Made by a program: the position numbers and the translations under genes
The notes under the pieces: generated by a model
Seen by the model: only the letters and a program-made list of their open reading frames with translations
What the model was told of the DNA's origin: nothing
Databases searched by the model: none
Assembly: GCF_009789195.1 (NCBI RefSeq)
Contig: NZ_WSTC01000002.1
Location: forward strand, 62,001 to 126,000
Direction of reading: 5' to 3'
DNA length: 64,000 nt
DNA from: Paenibacillus sp. MMS18-CY102
GTDB lineage: Bacteria > Bacillota > Bacilli > Paenibacillales > Paenibacillaceae
Part shown: positions 61,471 to 64,000 of the stretch, in pieces
Layout of the letters: each line of letters opens with the position of its first letter
How positions within the stretch are numbered: position 1 is the stretch's first letter

Positions 61471-62511
61471 GTGGTGAGCCTTATTGATACACGTTCTGTA
61501 ACGCCCAAAACGATGGGAGAGTTCATTCGCCGCCAAATTCGTGTAGCGCTTCATGCAAAGGGCGTATCGACTACAGCAGAAATCGCGCAAGTAACAGGCG
61601 TTAGCTTTCCGACGATTAGCAAAACTTTGGATGATATGAACGATCAAGGCGAAGTTATTTTGAGCGGATTAGGTGCATCAAGCGGAGGCAGAAGGCCGAA
61701 GGAATATCAGATTAATCCGGCATATCGATCAGGCTTAATCGTTCGTCTAGACCGCGAATGTACGACCTATACGCTATTAAATTATGTAGGCGACGTTATT
61801 GCACAAGAGAGCCAGCCAAGCGTGATGGCACAAGGGCCGGAGCAATTGACTGAGCAGCTCACACAATACGTGAATCGGTATTCGAATCTAAGCACGATAA
61901 CTTTCGGAATCGCCGGTGCGGTTAACGAGGGGCGAGCCGTGTACATTCCTTCGTTCCATGCATTCAAAAACTTTGAGTTCAAAACCTATTATGAGGAACG
62001 GTTTGCTCTTCGCGTTGAAGCGGTGAACGACGTGAATGCTTCCGTCTTCGGCTACTTTGATCGGTTGGGCTTTGATAAAAGCTTATCGCTTGTCTATATC
62101 TACTTAGGGCCAGTCGGTATCGGCGCGGCGATTCTAATGAATGGCGAAGTCGTGCGAGGGAGCACGTTTTTTGCAGGTGAAATTGCAACTTTGCCGCTTT
62201 ATGACGAGAAGAAGTTTATTCAGGTCATGAATGAAACAACCCTTTCGCATTCGGAAGACGCAAAGCGCATACAACGAGATGCGATTGGCCGTGTAGTTGC
62301 GACATTCACGTCGATTATTAACCCGCACCGGCTTATTTTCTCAGGCAAAGAAATACCTGATTTGGTACTCGAGTCGATTAGGGAAAGCAGCGCGAAGTAT
62401 GTGGTGGAAGAAAATATTCCAGATCTTGTCGTAAGCAATTGGGAGCAGGATTATGGGCACGGACTTCGTCAAACAACAATTAATAGCATGTTAGGCATCG
62501 GTGTGGAGTAG
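61471..62511 (+). CDS. ROK family transcriptional regulator without kinase motifs
   Basis: A protein of about 346 residues with an N-terminal winged helix-turn-helix (STTAEIAQVTGVSFPTISKTLDDMNDQGEVI, residues about 27-60) and a C-terminal ROK domain, as in NagC/XylR repressors. The ATP-binding DxGxT motif is replaced by RLDRECTTYT, and the cysteine zinc motif CxCGxxGCxE is absent (FFAGEIATLPLYDEKKF), so it should have no sugar kinase activity. FGIAGAVNEG and the DVNASVFGY region keep the sugar-site shape. The start is unclear: GTG at 61471 or 61474 has no proper ribosome binding site, while GGTGGTGA would fit an ATT at 61483. The regulated genes are not evident. Confidence 0.85.
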   Translation: MVSLIDTRSVTPKTMGEFIRRQIRVALHAKGVSTTAEIAQVTGVSFPTISKTLDDMNDQGEVILSGLGASSGGRRPKEYQINPAYRSGLIVRLDRECTTYTLLNYVGDVIAQESQPSVMAQGPEQLTEQLTQYVNRYSNLSTITFGIAGAVNEGRAVYIPSFHAFKNFEFKTYYEERFALRVEAVNDVNASVFGYFDRLGFDKSLSLVYIYLGPVGIGAAILMNGEVVRGSTFFAGEIATLPLYDEKKFIQVMNETTLSHSEDAKRIQRDAIGRVVATFTSIINPHRLIFSGKEIPDLVLESIRESSAKYVVEENIPDLVVSNWEQDYGHGLRQTTINSMLGIGVE

Positions 62512-62562
62512 CTGAGCAACAGCGATCTGGCTAGGCTGGGACTGCAGGGGAGGTTGGCATGA

Positions 62563-62988
62563 ATGTCTATTCGGAGTAAGGAAATGAAATGGTTTGATGC
62601 GAAGGAAGAGGTAGAGTTGTTCCAACTTGCTGAGAACGCCAGCTTACAGCAGCGTGAACTAGAGAATGCGCCGCTGCATTATGTGGCCGATCGTAATCGG
62701 TTATTGGAAGCATCGAGAAATGAGGAGCTTGTCCGTCAAGTGGAGCATTATATGCAGGCTTGCTATACGAATCACACAGAAAATCAACATCGCTCGGGCC
62801 CAATTCTGTTGGCTAAAGCATACGTCATCCCAGCGCGGCAAATGATCGTAGCAGATGTGCAACAGCGGGATTGGATTTATGTCGTGTTCGACCACAGCCA
62901 TAATCTGCATATTATCGGCGGGGAAATCGGCAGCAATGTCATATTAGAATGGTCAACGAACGATATGAATCAATGCAGCGGCCTTTAA
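62563..62988 (+). CDS. Hypothetical protein (141 aa)
   Basis: Unrecognised soluble protein. The N-terminal 75 residues are helical and charged (EEVELFQLAENASLQQRELENAP; NEELVRQVEHYMQACY); the C-terminal half is strand-rich (ILLAKAYVIPARQMIVADVQQRDWIYVVFDHSHNLHIIGGEIG). The ATG lies ten bases behind GGGGAGG. It starts 51 bases after the ROK gene and may be transcribed with it. Confidence 0.7.
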   Translation: MSIRSKEMKWFDAKEEVELFQLAENASLQQRELENAPLHYVADRNRLLEASRNEELVRQVEHYMQACYTNHTENQHRSGPILLAKAYVIPARQMIVADVQQRDWIYVVFDHSHNLHIIGGEIGSNVILEWSTNDMNQCSGL

Positions 62989-63078
62989 AATATGAGGCTG
63001 TCTTGCAAGCAACAGCGAGATGAAAGCAGGCCACTTGCCTGATAGCCAGTACATTTGACGCAGTAGATATAAAGATAT

Positions 63079-63128
63079 AGAAATGGCGGCATCACAGGTA
63101 GCCCTGGCTCGCCATTTCTTTTTATTTT
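63079..63128 (+). terminator. Terminator after the 141-residue hypothetical gene
   Basis: Arms AGAAATGGCG and CGCCATTTCT pair around a loop of about 20 bases and are followed by a T-rich run. Confidence 0.8.
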
Positions 63129-63277
63129 TTTCGACCCGACAATGTTGCCCTTGCTCACTTTGTACACGCGGTTTGCAGTACCAAGCTTCGATTATGCCGC
63201 TTCAGTACGCCATATCCACTTTAATGGCGGATGCACTGGATACTGCGAGATGGCGAGCAGGGCATATGTCGAATTTC

Positions 63278-63410
63278 TAACGGACCCCGGAGCCGTTATT
63301 TCTCTCCATACGAGCGAATTGCAAACGTAACGGACCGTATGGCCGTTATCTTGCTGTTTTGAAGCGTCGAGGGGACTAAATGGGCCAAATAAAGGCTCCT
63401 CAGTCCGTTA
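63278..63410. repeat. Three-unit TAACGGAC palindrome array, copy 2
   Basis: Units at 63278-63300, 63328-63350 and (inverse) 63388-63410, with centre distances of 50 and 60. Read on the other strand this is the same order and spacing as the array at 13151-13283. It lies in the 727-base stretch 62989-63715, which also holds a terminator and operator-like palindromes but no supportable gene. Confidence 0.75.
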
Positions 63411-63462
63411 GAACACCCCGTCTTTAAACAAAGCTTTCCCGATGTCCCCCCATCCAGGCATT

Positions 63463-63491
63463 AAGAAAGCGCTTAAAAGATATCGATTTCA
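63463..63491. promoter_or_regulatory. Two operator-like palindromes (cre/LacI type), distal
   Basis: AAGAAAGCGCTTAAA (63463-63477) is two changes away from the CcpA cre consensus. AGATATCGATTTCA (63478-63491) matches 11 of 14 bases of the proximal palindrome at 63656. Both have the central CG typical of LacI-family operators. Confidence 0.45.
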
Positions 63492-63655
63492 TTTTCTGAG
63501 ATGTCAATACTCCAAAAGACACCTCCAGCATATGTAGGAGGAAACTCGCTGAAAAGGTTGATTTTCCTTATAGCTATGCCACTTTTCGACGATTCGACAT
63601 ATAGTTCGTAAAAATCACACGACAGAATTTATAAATATTTTTGTGTAAAACATAT

Positions 63656-63669
63656 TGAAATCGATTTCA
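63656..63669. promoter_or_regulatory. Operator-like palindrome TGAAATCGATTTCA before the LacI-family gene
   Basis: A perfect 14-base palindrome with a central CG. Together with the T before it, it fits the cre consensus WTGNAANCGNWWNCA and general LacI-family operators. It lies 47 bases before the start of the LacI-type gene, so autoregulation or CcpA control is likely. Confidence 0.65.
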
Positions 63670-63715
63670 TTCAATGCTATGATTTGATTAAATCTTAGGA
63701 GAGAAAGTGGTGTGA

Positions 63716-64000
63716 GTGCAGGACAACAGAATGGTCGACGTTGCCCAGCGGGCTAACGTATCGACAGCTACCGTCTCTCGCGTTCTTAACGACAGCAGCC
63801 GCGTGAGTGCCAAGACGAAGCAAAAGGTGTTAAAGGCGATTGAGGAGATGAATTATATCCCGAATGCCTCCGCCAAAAGCTTGCGCTCCCAGAAAACGAG
63901 GACGATCGCCGTCGTCGTTTCGGATATTCACTCCTCCTACTTTGCAGAGATCGTCAAAGGCATTGAAAATATGGCGAACTCGCGCAAGTACCGAATCGTC
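63716..64000 (+). CDS. LacI family transcriptional regulator (partial)
   Basis: The first 95 codons of a LacI/GalR regulator; the rest lies beyond the window. The N-terminal helix-turn-helix reads MVDVAQRANVSTATVSRVLN, the hinge helix NYIPNASAKSLRS, and the ligand domain opens with TIAVVVSDIHSSYFAEIVKGIE. The start is a GTG at 63716 behind AGGAGAG; an internal ATG at 63731 would also preserve the DNA-binding domain. Operator-like palindromes lie upstream. Such proteins usually repress sugar genes next to them, here out of view. Confidence 0.9.
   Translation, partial: MQDNRMVDVAQRANVSTATVSRVLNDSSRVSAKTKQKVLKAIEEMNYIPNASAKSLRSQKTRTIAVVVSDIHSSYFAEIVKGIENMANSRKYRIV

Overview
The window reads as chromosomal DNA of a Paenibacillaceae bacterium, most likely Paenibacillus or a close relative. 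The evidence is gene content: two YesM/YesN-type two-component systems next to CUT1 sugar ABC transporters, LplB/YtcP-type permeases, SLH-anchored giant glycanases, PrkA and an AbrB-like regulator. Base composition is moderate and strong AGGAGG-type ribosome binding sites precede most genes. No rRNA, tRNA, CRISPR array, transposase gene or intact prophage was seen.

Layout. 1-1461: start of a response regulator, trmL, an AbrB-like gene, and a 32-codon membrane peptide gene too short for routine gene calling. 1554-8338: a sensor kinase/AraC response regulator pair divergent from a CUT1 sugar transporter; the permease operon and the binding-protein gene carry near-identical promoter blocks. 8547-12779: MocR-like aminotransferase, DUF2161 nuclease-like protein, PrkA. 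13329-14724: a second sliding-clamp (DnaN) gene behind a ribbon-helix-helix-like gene. 15052-17154: two methyltransferases and a MATE remnant. 17552-20969: the ATP-grasp / alpha-E / transglutaminase operon. 21664-24642: small genes, a truncated DinB-like gene and a methylenetetrahydrofolate-reductase-like gene. 25362-30226: a four-gene operon (601-residue unknown protein, YrdC-like, GcvT-like, MFS exporter). 30368-32673: an aminotransferase gene and serC. 32956-35962: GNAT, unknown gene, polysaccharide deacetylase, AraC regulator.

36104-60124 is a beta-glucan utilisation locus: intracellular GH30 and GH3 enzymes, an LplB/YtcP-type transporter with its binding protein, a second AraC response regulator/kinase pair, a 2884-residue SLH-anchored protein with two GH16 domains, and a 1373-residue secreted GH81 enzyme with four discoidin-type modules. 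The inferred flow is: GH16 and GH81 cut beta-1,3-glucan (laminarin or fungal wall) outside the cell, the ABC system imports the oligosaccharides, and GH3/GH30 finish them in the cytoplasm under control of the adjacent two-component system. 60692-64000: unknown genes, a ROK regulator without kinase motifs, and the start of a LacI-family regulator with operator-like palindromes.

The most unusual signal is not a gene. Three intergenic regions (21222-21416, 33457-33651, 60370-60564) each carry four copies of a 19-bp palindrome (arms CATTGYA and TRCAATG). The gaps are 32-33, exactly 54, and 32-33 bases in all three, although the gap sequences look unrelated. A second family, with 23-bp units TAACGGAC...GTTATT, shows the same behaviour: three units with centre spacings of 60 and 50 at 13151-13283, and the same arrangement in inverse orientation at 63278-63410.
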